In this document: piece by piece, positions 24,980-33,199 of the stretch | Layout: every line of letters begins with the position of its first letter | Numbering within the stretch: the stretch's first letter is position 1 | Source of the DNA: Ruegeria atlantica | GTDB taxonomy: Bacteria; Pseudomonadota; Alphaproteobacteria; Rhodobacterales; Rhodobacteraceae | Reading direction: 5' to 3' | Assembly (NCBI RefSeq): GCF_013032455.1 | Contig: NZ_WQCF01000002.1 | Location: 62,001-126,000 of the forward strand | DNA: 64,000 bases | Made by a program: the position numbers and the translations under genes | Notes under the pieces: generated by a model | What the model was told of the DNA's origin: nothing | What the model saw: the letters and a program-made list of their open reading frames with translations, nothing else | Database searches by the model: none

Positions 24980-25681
24980 TCAGTCGACCGGGTGCAGCTC
25001 GATGGCCAGCCAGATGCTTTCCAGATCCGTGTAATAACGGTGCCATGGATAGGTCCACTCGTTCTCACCGGTCACGATGCAGAACGGCTCGTGGGTGAAG
25101 CCCGGTGCCATGATCACGTCTTCATAGACGGTTGCAGCATCCCGCTCGCGGAACTTCTGCATGCGGCCATATCCGTGGATCTGGGTGTGAACCTCAAGGA
25201 ACGGGTGCTCATTGTGGATGAAGCAATCCGTTTCGTTGGGCGACCACCAGCATTTCAGCTTGATCTCGAACTGCTGCGGTTTCCGAACATCGGTTCGCTC
25301 GCGTGTGAAAACGAACGGGTCTTCGGTGACAAAGCCAACGGAGTCGATCGAAGACATGAACAACGGTGTCTCGCGGGGGAACCCATTATAGATGTCACCA
25401 AACCAATCCCATCCACGCAGCATGACGCCGCCAAGCTGTTCAAGGTTTTCGATCTTCAAAACCGCAATACGATCTGCTTTGCGAACAGCATTGCCGCGCA
25501 AGGTGGCCGAGCGCCACGGTTGGATCGGTGTATCAACTTCGCCTTCGACATAGATGATGTCGGTGGACAAGTTCACGACGATCCCGTCTGCGATGTAGTT
25601 GTCGACGTTCTCGACAAGAATTGCGGACATGTATGCGTCGGCAAAGCAAAGGTCGCGCTGAGTGTTTGTGGCCTCGGTCAT
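24980..25681 (-). CDS. Cupin-like protein of unknown function
   Basis: I do not recognise this 233-residue protein by name. The C-terminal half reads as a cupin-like beta barrel with possible metal ligands: HEHPFLEVHTQIHGYG... near 150, APGFTHEPFCIV near 192, and TYPWHRYYTDLESIWLAIELHP at the end. The first half is rich in strands (ADGIVVNLSTDIIYVEGEVDTPIQPWRSATLRG). There is no signal peptide. It is the first gene of the operon leading to the aspartase-like, GH3-like and HAD genes, directly behind the shared operator region, so it belongs to the regulon. An isomerase, a dioxygenase or a sensor subunit are all possible. GGAG precedes the ATG by six bases. Confidence 0.75.
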   Translation of the reverse strand: MTEATNTQRDLCFADAYMSAILVENVDNYIADGIVVNLSTDIIYVEGEVDTPIQPWRSATLRGNAVRKADRIAVLKIENLEQLGGVMLRGWDWFGDIYNGFPRETPLFMSSIDSVGFVTEDPFVFTRERTDVRKPQQFEIKLKCWWSPNETDCFIHNEHPFLEVHTQIHGYGRMQKFRERDAATVYEDVIMAPGFTHEPFCIVTGENEWTYPWHRYYTDLESIWLAIELHPVD

Positions 25682-25733
25682 GTCTCACTCCATGTGTTTT
25701 CAAGTTCGAGTTTCTGTGAAAACAAACCTCACC

Positions 25734-25820
25734 ACAATTTCGCACTGCTCTTTTACGTTGACGCACTGTGACGCGATAAGAGCGTAAATTCGCGACGCCG
25801 TTCCCGCGACTGCGAAATTG
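25734..25820. promoter_or_regulatory. Operator cluster, divergent cupin / ThDP-enzyme promoters
   Basis: This 250-base divergent region holds ACAATTTCGCA (25734-25744, the complement of TGCGAAATTGT), CGCACTGTGACGCG (25762-25775) and TGCGAAATTG (25811-25820). The outer words are near-identical to those at 29977 and 38794, and the middle one matches the complement of the 29948 element at 11 of 14 positions. They are the likely binding sites of the XRE regulator encoded at 29113-29904. Confidence 0.7.
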
Positions 25821-25931
25821 ATTCATTCGCCCCCAGCGCTGATCGTGAAGTCAGACTTATCCTGCTTTGTCACCTGACACTCCGGATAAATGAACTGATG
25901 CACATCTGTGTGCTTCTGACAGGAGGAAAGA

Positions 25932-27734
25932 ATGAAACTAACTGGCGGCGAAATTGTAGCGCAGGCCCTGACGAAATACGGCATTGAGTACATTGCCGGA
26001 ATTCCGGGTCACGGGAACTGGAGCCTGACGGATGCGTTCTTGCAGGACGACTGCAACGTCAAAGTTATCCAAGTCATGCACGAGCAAAGCGCAATTCACA
26101 TGGCCGATGGCTATTTCCGTGCTTCCGGAAAGCCAATGGCGGCCACCACGTCGGTTGGCCCGGGTGCGACGAACACCGTAATTGGCCTTGCGACCTGCTA
26201 TGCGGACTCCACCTCGGTCTTCTATATCAACGGTTCGCCTTCGACCCATATGAAGGGCCACGGCGTCATGCAGGAAATCGAGCGCCAGCAAGACAACGCG
26301 TTTCCGCGGATCATGGAAGAAGTCACCAAGCGCTCGTATTCGGCTATTCGTGTCGAGGAAGTGCCCTTCCTGATGCACCGCGCCTTCAACACCATGCTGA
26401 CGGGCCGTCCGGGTCCGGTGCATGTGGAACTGCCGATGGATCTTCAGTGTGAAACGGCAGAGGTCGAGATCCACGATCTGGACAAACGCATGCCGGTTGG
26501 TGTGGCTCACCCGGATCCGGAATCGATCAAACGTGCCGTCGAGCTGCTGCTGAGCGCCGAGCGCCCCGTGATCGTCGCCGGTGGTGGTGCTATTACTGCA
26601 AATGCCTCGAAAGTTTTGACCAAGCTTGCCGAACGTGTCGGTGCCGCTGTGTCCTTTACCTGGAACGGCAAGGGCGCCATCTCGGAAGATCACGAAATGT
26701 GCGTTGGCGCGATCGGGCAGACGGGTACAAGCTCGGGCAACGAAATCACCGCCGGTGCAGACGTTGTGATCTCGGTCGGATGCCGTTTCACCGACTGGTC
26801 GGCCTCTTCCTATGCCAAAGGCGTGACCTTCTCGTTCCCACCGGCCAAGCTGATCCACATCGATCTGGACCCGCATGAGATTGGTAAGAACTACCCGACC
26901 GAGGTTGGTATCGTCGCAGATGCGCGCGTGACGTTGGAAGCCATGCTGGATCAGATTACCGATCTGCAATCCTCGAAAGCGCTGACCAAACGCGAAGCCT
27001 TCCTGAAGGATGTTCAGGATGCCAAGGACCGCTGGGAAGCCCAGATTGCGCCGCGTCGGGATTCCACTGAGACGCCTTTCACGTCGCAGCACCCGCTGAA
27101 GATCCTGCGCGAGGTCTTGGACCGTGATGGCATCGTGACCGTAGGGTCCGGCAACACGCAAGGTGCAGTGAAGCAGTCCTTCCCCGTGTATGAACCGCGC
27201 ACACACCTGACCTCGGGCTCGTTCTCGCCGATGGGGTGGGCGTATCCTGCTGCGCTTGGTGCGAAGCTTGCATGTCCTGACAAGCAAGTTGTTGCGATCA
27301 TGGGTGACGGTGACTTCATGATGTGCGCCCCGGAAATGGGTGTCGCCATGATGCACAACATCCCTGTCGTTGCTCTGGTTCAGAACAATAGCGGCTACAT
27401 GTCGATCCGCGGTGGTCAGCGTAAGTTCCAAGGTCGCCATGTAGCTTCCGAGTTCAACAACTATGCGGGCAATGGCGAACCCTATTCGGCCGACATCACC
27501 GACATGGCCAAGAGCTTTGGCATGCACGCAGTGAAAGTCGAAAAGAGCGAAGACCTGCGTGCGGCGCTTGAAGAAGCGCTAAACCTCGGCAAACCCGCTC
27601 TGGTCGAGGTCATCACATCGCGTGACGCTGCAGGCCCGTTCACACCCGGTTGGTGGGACTTCCCGTCGCCTGCTTATTACGAGAAAGAGCAGGAAGCCTA
27701 CGCCGAGATGCGTGCCAAAGAACAGCACATGTAA
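25932..27734 (+). CDS. Thiamine-diphosphate-dependent enzyme (acetolactate-synthase-like)
   Basis: This 600-residue enzyme of the ThDP family makes or breaks carbon-carbon bonds next to a carbonyl. The N-terminal pyrimidine-binding domain carries the activating Glu in VMHEQSAIHMADGYFRASG near residue 50; the central domain (RPVIVAGGGAITANASK) is of the usual Rossmann type; the C-terminal domain has the ThDP/Mg motif IMGDGDFMMCAPEMG…VQNNSGY near 455. It resembles acetolactate synthase, glyoxylate carboligase and sulfoacetaldehyde acetyltransferase but is not clearly any of them. AGGAGG sits just before the start. It leads the operon with the HpsN-type dehydrogenase and is under the shared operators. 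Confidence 0.88.
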   Translation: MKLTGGEIVAQALTKYGIEYIAGIPGHGNWSLTDAFLQDDCNVKVIQVMHEQSAIHMADGYFRASGKPMAATTSVGPGATNTVIGLATCYADSTSVFYINGSPSTHMKGHGVMQEIERQQDNAFPRIMEEVTKRSYSAIRVEEVPFLMHRAFNTMLTGRPGPVHVELPMDLQCETAEVEIHDLDKRMPVGVAHPDPESIKRAVELLLSAERPVIVAGGGAITANASKVLTKLAERVGAAVSFTWNGKGAISEDHEMCVGAIGQTGTSSGNEITAGADVVISVGCRFTDWSASSYAKGVTFSFPPAKLIHIDLDPHEIGKNYPTEVGIVADARVTLEAMLDQITDLQSSKALTKREAFLKDVQDAKDRWEAQIAPRRDSTETPFTSQHPLKILREVLDRDGIVTVGSGNTQGAVKQSFPVYEPRTHLTSGSFSPMGWAYPAALGAKLACPDKQVVAIMGDGDFMMCAPEMGVAMMHNIPVVALVQNNSGYMSIRGGQRKFQGRHVASEFNNYAGNGEPYSADITDMAKSFGMHAVKVEKSEDLRAALEEALNLGKPALVEVITSRDAAGPFTPGWWDFPSPAYYEKEQEAYAEMRAKEQHM

Positions 27735-27747
27735 TCCCCAACTAAGG

Positions 27748-27785
27748 AGCCGCACATGTCTAAGAATGCGTGCGGCTTCTTTTTT
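27748..27785 (+). terminator. Intrinsic terminator between ThDP-enzyme and hisD-like genes
   Basis: AGCCGCAC (27748-27755) pairs perfectly with GTGCGGCT (27770-27777) and is followed by TCTTTTTTT. This is a classic intrinsic terminator, placed only 15 bases before the next gene's start. The left arm partly overlaps AAGGAG followed by an ATG at 27756, a strong translation-start signal in a different frame. Partial termination, possibly tuned by ribosomes, would lower the second gene relative to the first. Confidence 0.75.
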
Positions 27786-27799
27786 CGAAGGCTCAACGA

Positions 27800-29116
27800 A
27801 TGCCCTGGAAACTCAAATCCGCCCGAAAGTCGGCAGCGATCGAAGCTGCCAGTGAAACGCTTCAGAAAACCGTCTCTGACATCATCCTCGATGTGGAGAA
27901 ACGTGGTGATGCGGCGTTGCGCGACTATTCTATCAAGTTTGACGGGCTTGATCGCAAAAGCTACCGCCTGGATAAGGCAGAAATCCAATCCTGCCTTGAT
28001 GGGCTGAGTGCGCAAGAACGGCACGACATCGAGTTCGCAAGCGAACAGGTGCGCGTTTTTGCCGAGCACCAGCTGGCAACCATGTTGCCGCTTGAAGTCG
28101 AGACACGCCCGGGTGTGGTGCTTGGCCACAAGCATTTGCCGATTGGGAATGTCGGGTGTTACGTCCCCGGTGGCAAGTATCCCCTTCTTGCGTCGGCCCA
28201 CATGTCGGTCTTGACCGCGAAGGTTGCTGGTTGCGACCGCGTGATCACCTGCGCCCCGCCGTTCCAAGGTGTGCCGGCGCAATACATCGTCGCGGCGCAG
28301 GCCATTGACGGCGCAGATGAAATCTATGTCATGGGTGGCGTTCAGGGCATTGCGGCTATGGCGGTCGGGACGGAAACTATTGATCCCGTCGATATGCTCG
28401 TGGGGCCGGGGAATGCGTTTGTGGCGGAAGCCAAACGACAGCTTTTCGGGCGGGTTGGGATTGACCTGTTTGCCGGACCTACCGAAACGCTCGTGATTGC
28501 CGACGAAACCGTCGATGGTGAAATGTGCGCGACCGACCTGCTTGGGCAGGCTGAACACGGGTATAACTCACCATGCGTTATGATCACGGATTCAGAAGCG
28601 TTGGGACGAGACACGCTTGCCGAGATTGAGCGGCTGTTGAAGATCTTGCCCACTGCCGAGATCGCGTCGGCGTCTTGGGAAGACTATGGCGAGATCATCG
28701 TCTGCGAAAGTCGCGAAGAGATGCTCGCCGAAGCTGATCGGATCGCATCCGAGCACGTGCAGATCATGACGGACGATGATGACTACTTCGTCGACAACAT
28801 GAAGAACTACGGCGCGTTGTTCATCGGACCGCGCACCAACGTAGCCTATGGCGACAAGGTAATCGGCACGAACCACACGCTGCCTACGAACGGCGCCGCA
28901 CGCTATACTGGCGGGCTGTGGGTCGGGAAGTTTCTGAAAACATGTACCTATCAGCGCGTCACCACCGATGAAGCGTCGGCAGAGATCGGAAGCTACGGAT
29001 CTCGCCTATGCATGCTTGAAGGTTTTGTCGGACATGGAGAGCAGGCCAACATTCGCGTCAGGCGATATGGTGGAGTGAATGTCCCCTACGCGGGCGCTGC
29101 ACCAGTTCGAGGTTAA
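27800..29116 (+). CDS. HisD-like dehydrogenase of the HpsN type
   Basis: This 438-residue relative of histidinol dehydrogenase oxidises a primary alcohol to the carboxylate with NAD in two steps. The sequence follows the HpsN branch (sulfopropanediol 3-dehydrogenase): [83 protein letters not shown], the Glu-His of IASEHVQIM, and [18 protein letters not shown]. HpsN itself acts on 2,3-dihydroxypropane-1-sulfonate, but the neighbours here (glucose-type importer, sugar enzymes) do not look like a sulfonate pathway, so the substrate is probably different. GAAGG lies eight bases before the ATG at 27800. It ends four bases inside the convergent XRE gene. The core hisD is at 10807. Confidence 0.85.
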   Translation: MPWKLKSARKSAAIEAASETLQKTVSDIILDVEKRGDAALRDYSIKFDGLDRKSYRLDKAEIQSCLDGLSAQERHDIEFASEQVRVFAEHQLATMLPLEVETRPGVVLGHKHLPIGNVGCYVPGGKYPLLASAHMSVLTAKVAGCDRVITCAPPFQGVPAQYIVAAQAIDGADEIYVMGGVQGIAAMAVGTETIDPVDMLVGPGNAFVAEAKRQLFGRVGIDLFAGPTETLVIADETVDGEMCATDLLGQAEHGYNSPCVMITDSEALGRDTLAEIERLLKILPTAEIASASWEDYGEIIVCESREEMLAEADRIASEHVQIMTDDDDYFVDNMKNYGALFIGPRTNVAYGDKVIGTNHTLPTNGAARYTGGLWVGKFLKTCTYQRVTTDEASAEIGSYGSRLCMLEGFVGHGEQANIRVRRYGGVNVPYAGAAPVRG

Positions 29117-29904
29117 TTATCCAGGTATTCCATTGCTTCCACCGGCAGGCGTTCGTCATCCGGTGGAAGCACTGTTGCCGCCTTCCAATCTGACTTCGCT
29201 GGTTTGGTCGGAGCTCGAAAGTCCAGCACACTCTTTGATGTATAGGGTTCGCGGTACAGGTTGGACGCGACACCTGACGTGACCCCAAAGAAGAACTTAA
29301 CGGGATTGCGCGCGATCGGCGTATAGATCGAGAATGTGATTTCATTTTGCTGAAGTGACTCCAGATCAGCCATGAACATGCGTCCATCAAGCATGAAGAC
29401 AAACCCGTGATACTTGAAAACATAGTCATGTTTCTCGGGGTTATTCTTGTTCGGGAACCGCTCAAGGTTGGTATACCCAAACACGTCCTCATCAAGGGGA
29501 TAGATTGACGTCACAGCGCGAACGATGTCCCCACGGTAAATCGAAGAGTAATGGTACTTGTAGTAGGTTCCACAAAACTGCTTCAGCCGATCCGTTTCCG
29601 AAGTTCTTATTACGGTTTGCAGCAAGTTTGACTTGGTAAACGCCTGATACCCGGCAAGCAACTCGGATGGGTGCTTGCGTTCAGGGATCTCCATATCTGG
29701 CGTGATGAGGTCCGAGAAAGTGACGCCGAAATAATCACAGATTGCGTTCAGGTTCACCTGTGACGGCATGTGTTGCCCGGTCAGGTACTTGTTGAACTGC
29801 TGTCTGTTGATGCCAAGACGACGGCACACGGCGGAGATATTTCCGCGCGCTTTGACGAGCCGACCAATGTTGATGGCGATAGTCTCTCTGCTTTGGTCAT
29901 CCAC
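29113..29904 (-). CDS. XRE-family transcription regulator of the catabolic regulon
   Basis: This 263-residue regulator has an N-terminal XRE helix-turn-helix ([41 protein letters not shown], about residues 20-60) and a C-terminal domain of about 180 residues with strands and many aromatics that may bind the inducer. The frame is open up to 30000, but a GTG at 29904 has GGGGAGGG seven bases upstream, and starting there leaves the operator words at 29948-30000 outside the gene, so I use it. It faces the ABC transporter gene. The same operator words occur before the ThDP/cupin pair and before the TIM-barrel gene, making this the obvious regulator. Repressor or activator cannot be told. Confidence 0.85.
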   Translation of the reverse strand: MDDQSRETIAINIGRLVKARGNISAVCRRLGINRQQFNKYLTGQHMPSQVNLNAICDYFGVTFSDLITPDMEIPERKHPSELLAGYQAFTKSNLLQTVIRTSETDRLKQFCGTYYKYHYSSIYRGDIVRAVTSIYPLDEDVFGYTNLERFPNKNNPEKHDYVFKYHGFVFMLDGRMFMADLESLQQNEITFSIYTPIARNPVKFFFGVTSGVASNLYREPYTSKSVLDFRAPTKPAKSDWKAATVLPPDDERLPVEAMEYLDN

Positions 29905-29947
29905 GGCGTTTCCCTCCCCATCAGATGTCGCATCATTATGCACTAAG

Positions 29948-30000
29948 TGCGTCAGATTGCGCAACTGAATTCTCCGTTGCGAAATTGTCGCCTGCGACAA
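29948..30000. promoter_or_regulatory. Operator cluster between XRE regulator and ABC transporter
   Basis: TGCGTCAGATTGCGCA (29948-29963) is followed by TTGCGAAATTGT (29977-29988) and a perfect seven-base inverted repeat, TTGTCGC-CT-GCGACAA (29985-30000). The first word differs by one base from 38765-38780, and the second is identical to 38794-38805. It is probably an autoregulatory and transporter-control site. Confidence 0.75.
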
Positions 30001-30083
30001 CTGGGCTCAACATTAGCCCGTCAAATAAATTCCTGACCCCAAACGGGCCTCGGGATGCCAATTCCAAAAAGGGAGAGAGATGA

Positions 30084-31334
30084 ATGAAAAAGCTTATGAC
30101 ACTGGCACTTCTTTCAGCGACTGCACTGACTGCGCCGGCCAAGGCTGAGGACTCGGTTGAAGTTCTGCACTGGTGGACTTCGGGTGGCGAAGCTGCCGCA
30201 GTTTCAGTTCTGAAAGATGCGCTGCAAGCCAAAGGCGTAACCTGGAATGACATGCCAGTTGCTGGCGGCAGCGGCGAAGCTGCCATGACCGTTGTGCGTT
30301 CGCGCGTAACGGCCGGCAACCCACCGACCTCGGTCCAAATGCTGGGCTATGATATTCTGGAATGGGCCGACCAAGGCGCGCTGAGCAACCTTGATGCTAC
30401 CGCCAAAGCCGAGGGCTGGGACGACGTTGTTCCGCAAGCTCTGCAGTTCTTCGCCAAAAGCGACGGACACTGGGTATCGGCTCCGGTGAACGTGCACTCG
30501 ACCAACTGGGTCTGGACCTCGGGCAAGATCATGGAAGAGCTGGGCGTTACCGAAGCGCCTGCTGACTTTGCGGGCCTGCTGGACATCGCTAAACGCGCTC
30601 AGGATGCTGGTTATATTGGTATCGCCCATGGCGGTCAGCCGTGGCAGGAAGCCACCGTGTTCGACTCGGTAGCCATCGCAACCGGTGGTCTGGACTGGTA
30701 CAAGAAAGTCTTCGTCGAGCTGGACCAAGACGCGATCAACTCTCCGACCATGATCGAGGCGCTGAACAACCTTGGTGAATACCGCGCTCTGGTCGATGAC
30801 AACTTCTCGGGTCGTGACTGGAACCTGGCGACGGCGATGGTCATCAATGACCAGGCTGCATTCCAGATCATGGGTGACTGGGCCAAAGGCGAGTTCGTGA
30901 ACGCTGGTGAAGTTGCTGGCGAAGACTTCCAGTGCTGGCGCGTGCCAGGCACCGAGGGCGTCGTAACATTCAACGCTGACCAGTTTGCCATGTTCAACGT
31001 CGGTGACGATCGCAAGAACGCTCAGGCTGAAATGGCATCGTCAGTGATGTCGCCTGAATTCCAGGTGGCCTTCAACATCGTGAAAGGCTCTGCCCCAGCG
31101 CGTATCGACGTGTCTGACGCCGAGTTTGATGCCTGCGGTAAGAAAGGTATGGCCGACCTGAAAGCTGCAAACGCTGGCGGTACGCTGGTTGGTTCACAAG
31201 CTCAGGGCCACGCCAACCGCCCGGCGGTCAAGACGGCCTTCTCTGACGCCATCACGGCCTTCTTCAACGGTGAACTGACCGCCGAAGAAGCAGCTGAGGA
31301 AATGGCCGATACCGTTGCCATCGCGCAGCAGTAA
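30084..31334 (+). CDS. Sugar ABC transporter, periplasmic binding protein
   Basis: This is a 416-residue family-1 solute-binding protein of the glucose/mannose type. The signal peptide (MKKLMTLALLSATALTAPAKAE) is cleaved after about residue 21. The mature start VEVLHWWTSGGEAAAVSVLKDAL is characteristic of the glucose-binding branch (GtsA-like). Tryptophans in HWW, NWVWTSGK and GDWAKGEF are plausible sugar-stacking residues. It delivers substrate to the two permeases and the ATPase encoded next. It lies behind the regulon operators, and strong hairpins after its stop probably make it the most abundant product of the operon. Confidence 0.92.
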   Translation: MKKLMTLALLSATALTAPAKAEDSVEVLHWWTSGGEAAAVSVLKDALQAKGVTWNDMPVAGGSGEAAMTVVRSRVTAGNPPTSVQMLGYDILEWADQGALSNLDATAKAEGWDDVVPQALQFFAKSDGHWVSAPVNVHSTNWVWTSGKIMEELGVTEAPADFAGLLDIAKRAQDAGYIGIAHGGQPWQEATVFDSVAIATGGLDWYKKVFVELDQDAINSPTMIEALNNLGEYRALVDDNFSGRDWNLATAMVINDQAAFQIMGDWAKGEFVNAGEVAGEDFQCWRVPGTEGVVTFNADQFAMFNVGDDRKNAQAEMASSVMSPEFQVAFNIVKGSAPARIDVSDAEFDACGKKGMADLKAANAGGTLVGSQAQGHANRPAVKTAFSDAITAFFNGELTAEEAAEEMADTVAIAQQ

Positions 31335-31345
31335 GCAGACCAAAC

Positions 31346-31421
31346 TATGCCCCGCGACCTCCCAGGCGGGGCATAAAGCCGGCCAGCCAATTGCGTCTCT
31401 CCAAGCGCAATTGGCTTGGCC
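31346..31421 (+). promoter_or_regulatory. Tandem stem-loops between binding protein and permease genes
   Basis: The first hairpin is TATGCCCCG (31346-31354) with CGGGGCATA (31367-31375), a nine-base stem. The second is GCCAATTGCG (31386-31395) with CGCAATTGGC (31406-31415), extended by GGCCA/TTGGCC to about 15 base pairs. No T-run follows either. Such intercistronic hairpins are known to protect upstream binding-protein mRNA from 3' decay and to limit expression of permease genes. Confidence 0.75.
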
Positions 31422-31457
31422 CATGAAGAATAACTAAACCAACGGGAAGGCTGCGAA

Positions 31458-32327
31458 ATGTTGAAACGCTATTTACCGCAGATCGTAATAACCCCTGGAA
31501 CCCTTTTGGTCCTTGCTGGCGTATATGGCTTCATTGCCTTCACAGCGGCAATCTCGTTCACGGACAGCAAAATCCTGCCCAGCTACAACTTCGTCGGGCT
31601 GCGCAACTACGAGAACCTGTTCAAGCTGAAAGCTTGGGACATCGCGGTTTCGAACCTGATCATCTATTCGCTTCTTTACATCGTCATCTGCTGCGCGCTT
31701 GGCCTGCTTCTGGCGATCCTGATCGACCAGAAAATCCGCGCAGAATCGGCGTTCCGCTCGATCTATTTGTATCCGATGGCGCTGAGTTTCATTGTTACAG
31801 GAACGGCGTGGAAGTGGTTTCTGGATCCGGGCATTGGGCTGGAAAGCGTTATGCACCAGTTCGGCTGGGAAAGCTTCCAGTTCTCGTGGATCAAAGATCG
31901 CGAGTTCGCGCTCTATACCATCGTGATCGCCGCCGTTTGGCAGACCGTTGGTTTCGCTATGGCCCTGTTCCTTGCAGGTCTGCGCGGCATCGATAGCGAG
32001 ATGTTGAAGGCGGCTCGAGTAGATGGTGCAAACACGTTTCAGGTATATTGGCGCATCATCATCCCGCAGCTTGGTTACACCTTTGTCAGCGTGATGGTCA
32101 TCCTCGTGTTCAACGCGATCCGGACCTACGACCTGATTGTCGTCATGACTAACGGCGGTCCTGGCCGTGCGACCTGGCTGCCGTCTGTCTTCATGTACCA
32201 ATACACGTTCACCCGAAACCAGATGGGGATCGGTGCGGCAAGCGCGATCATGATGCTCGCCCTGATTGCAGTCTTCGTGATCCCGTATTTCTGGTGGGAG
32301 CTCAAAAGTCAGGGGAAACAGAAATGA
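31458..32327 (+). CDS. Sugar ABC transporter permease 1
   Basis: This 289-residue inner-membrane permease of the MalF type has about six membrane helices (PQIVITPGTLLVLAGVYGFIAFTAA, LIIYSLLYIVICCALGLLLAILID, and others). The ATPase-coupling loop EMLKAARVDGANTFQVYWRIIIPQLG (EAA motif) is near residue 178. It forms the channel with permease 2. Its stop overlaps the next start (ATGA). Confidence 0.93.
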   Translation: MLKRYLPQIVITPGTLLVLAGVYGFIAFTAAISFTDSKILPSYNFVGLRNYENLFKLKAWDIAVSNLIIYSLLYIVICCALGLLLAILIDQKIRAESAFRSIYLYPMALSFIVTGTAWKWFLDPGIGLESVMHQFGWESFQFSWIKDREFALYTIVIAAVWQTVGFAMALFLAGLRGIDSEMLKAARVDGANTFQVYWRIIIPQLGYTFVSVMVILVFNAIRTYDLIVVMTNGGPGRATWLPSVFMYQYTFTRNQMGIGAASAIMMLALIAVFVIPYFWWELKSQGKQK

Positions 32328-33196
32328 CCCGGAAAAAGAAAACCTTCTCGGCAGCGCTTCCCAAGATTGTCCTGTATACAAGCCTGCTTCTGTTCGCCTT
32401 CCTGTTCCTCATGCCGATGTACGTCATGCTGGTGAACTCGGTCAAACCGCTGGAAGAGATCCAATCAGGCGGAATGATGTTCCTGCCGCAAACATGGACC
32501 TTTGAACCTTGGTTCAAAGCATGGTCGACAGCACAGATCGGCGTCGAGCCGACGGGTCTTCGGCCCTACTTCTGGAACTCGATCCTGATGGTTGTGCCTG
32601 CGGTGACCGTGTCCACCCTGCTGGGCGCTGTGAATGGCTATGTGCTGACCCAATGGGTCTTTCGCGGGCACAAGATCATCTTCCTGATGATGCTTGGCGC
32701 TGTGTTCATCCCGCACCAGATCATCTTGATCCCGATGGCGCGCATGCTTGGCTTCTTCGGGCTTGCTGGAACCATTCCGGGGCTGGTTGTCGTCCATACG
32801 CTTTATGGCATCGGCTTCACCACGCTGTTCTTCCGCAACTACTATGTCGCCTTTCCGTCGGATCTGATGAAGGCCGCAAAAGTGGATGGCGCGGGTCTTT
32901 TCCGGATCTTCTTCTGGATCATGCTGCCAGCGTCGACGCCGATCATTATCGTGACCGTCATCTGGCAGTTCACCAACATCTGGAATGACTTCCTGTTCGG
33001 TGTGTCTTTCGCTGACTATGACAGCTTCCCGATGACCGTTGCGCTGAACAACCTCGTAAACTCGTCGACCGGGGTGAAGGAATACAACGTTCACTTCGCA
33101 GGGGCATTCATCGCCGCTGTTCCGACACTTCTCATCTACATCTTCGCCGGCCGCTACTTTGTTCGCGGACTTATGGGCGGCTCCGTGAAAGGATAA
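32324..33196 (+). CDS. Sugar ABC transporter permease 2
   Basis: This 290-residue inner-membrane permease of the MalG type has about six membrane segments (IVLYTSLLLFAFLFLMPMYVMLV first). The EAA loop is SDLMKAAKVDGAGLFRIFFWIMLP near residue 185, and the C-terminus ends GRYFVRGLMGGSVKG, typical of MalG homologues. The ATG at 32324 overlaps the preceding stop; a slightly earlier in-frame start is less likely. It is four bases from the ATPase gene. Confidence 0.93.
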   Translation: MTRKKKTFSAALPKIVLYTSLLLFAFLFLMPMYVMLVNSVKPLEEIQSGGMMFLPQTWTFEPWFKAWSTAQIGVEPTGLRPYFWNSILMVVPAVTVSTLLGAVNGYVLTQWVFRGHKIIFLMMLGAVFIPHQIILIPMARMLGFFGLAGTIPGLVVVHTLYGIGFTTLFFRNYYVAFPSDLMKAAKVDGAGLFRIFFWIMLPASTPIIIVTVIWQFTNIWNDFLFGVSFADYDSFPMTVALNNLVNSSTGVKEYNVHFAGAFIAAVPTLLIYIFAGRYFVRGLMGGSVKG

Positions 33197-33199
33197 ATC

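Noticed and set aside
25938..27527. Long minus-strand open frame opposite the ThDP-enzyme gene
   Set aside because: It is the shadow of a strongly conserved plus-strand gene; its product is rich in His and Arg and has no family features.
27756..28007. Independent gene starting at the strong ribosome site before the HpsN-type gene
   Set aside because: After the first codons it runs out of frame through the conserved dehydrogenase; at most it is a leader frame.
31473..32381. Minus-strand open frame across the first permease gene
   Set aside because: It is antisense to a clear transporter gene, with low-complexity charged sequence.
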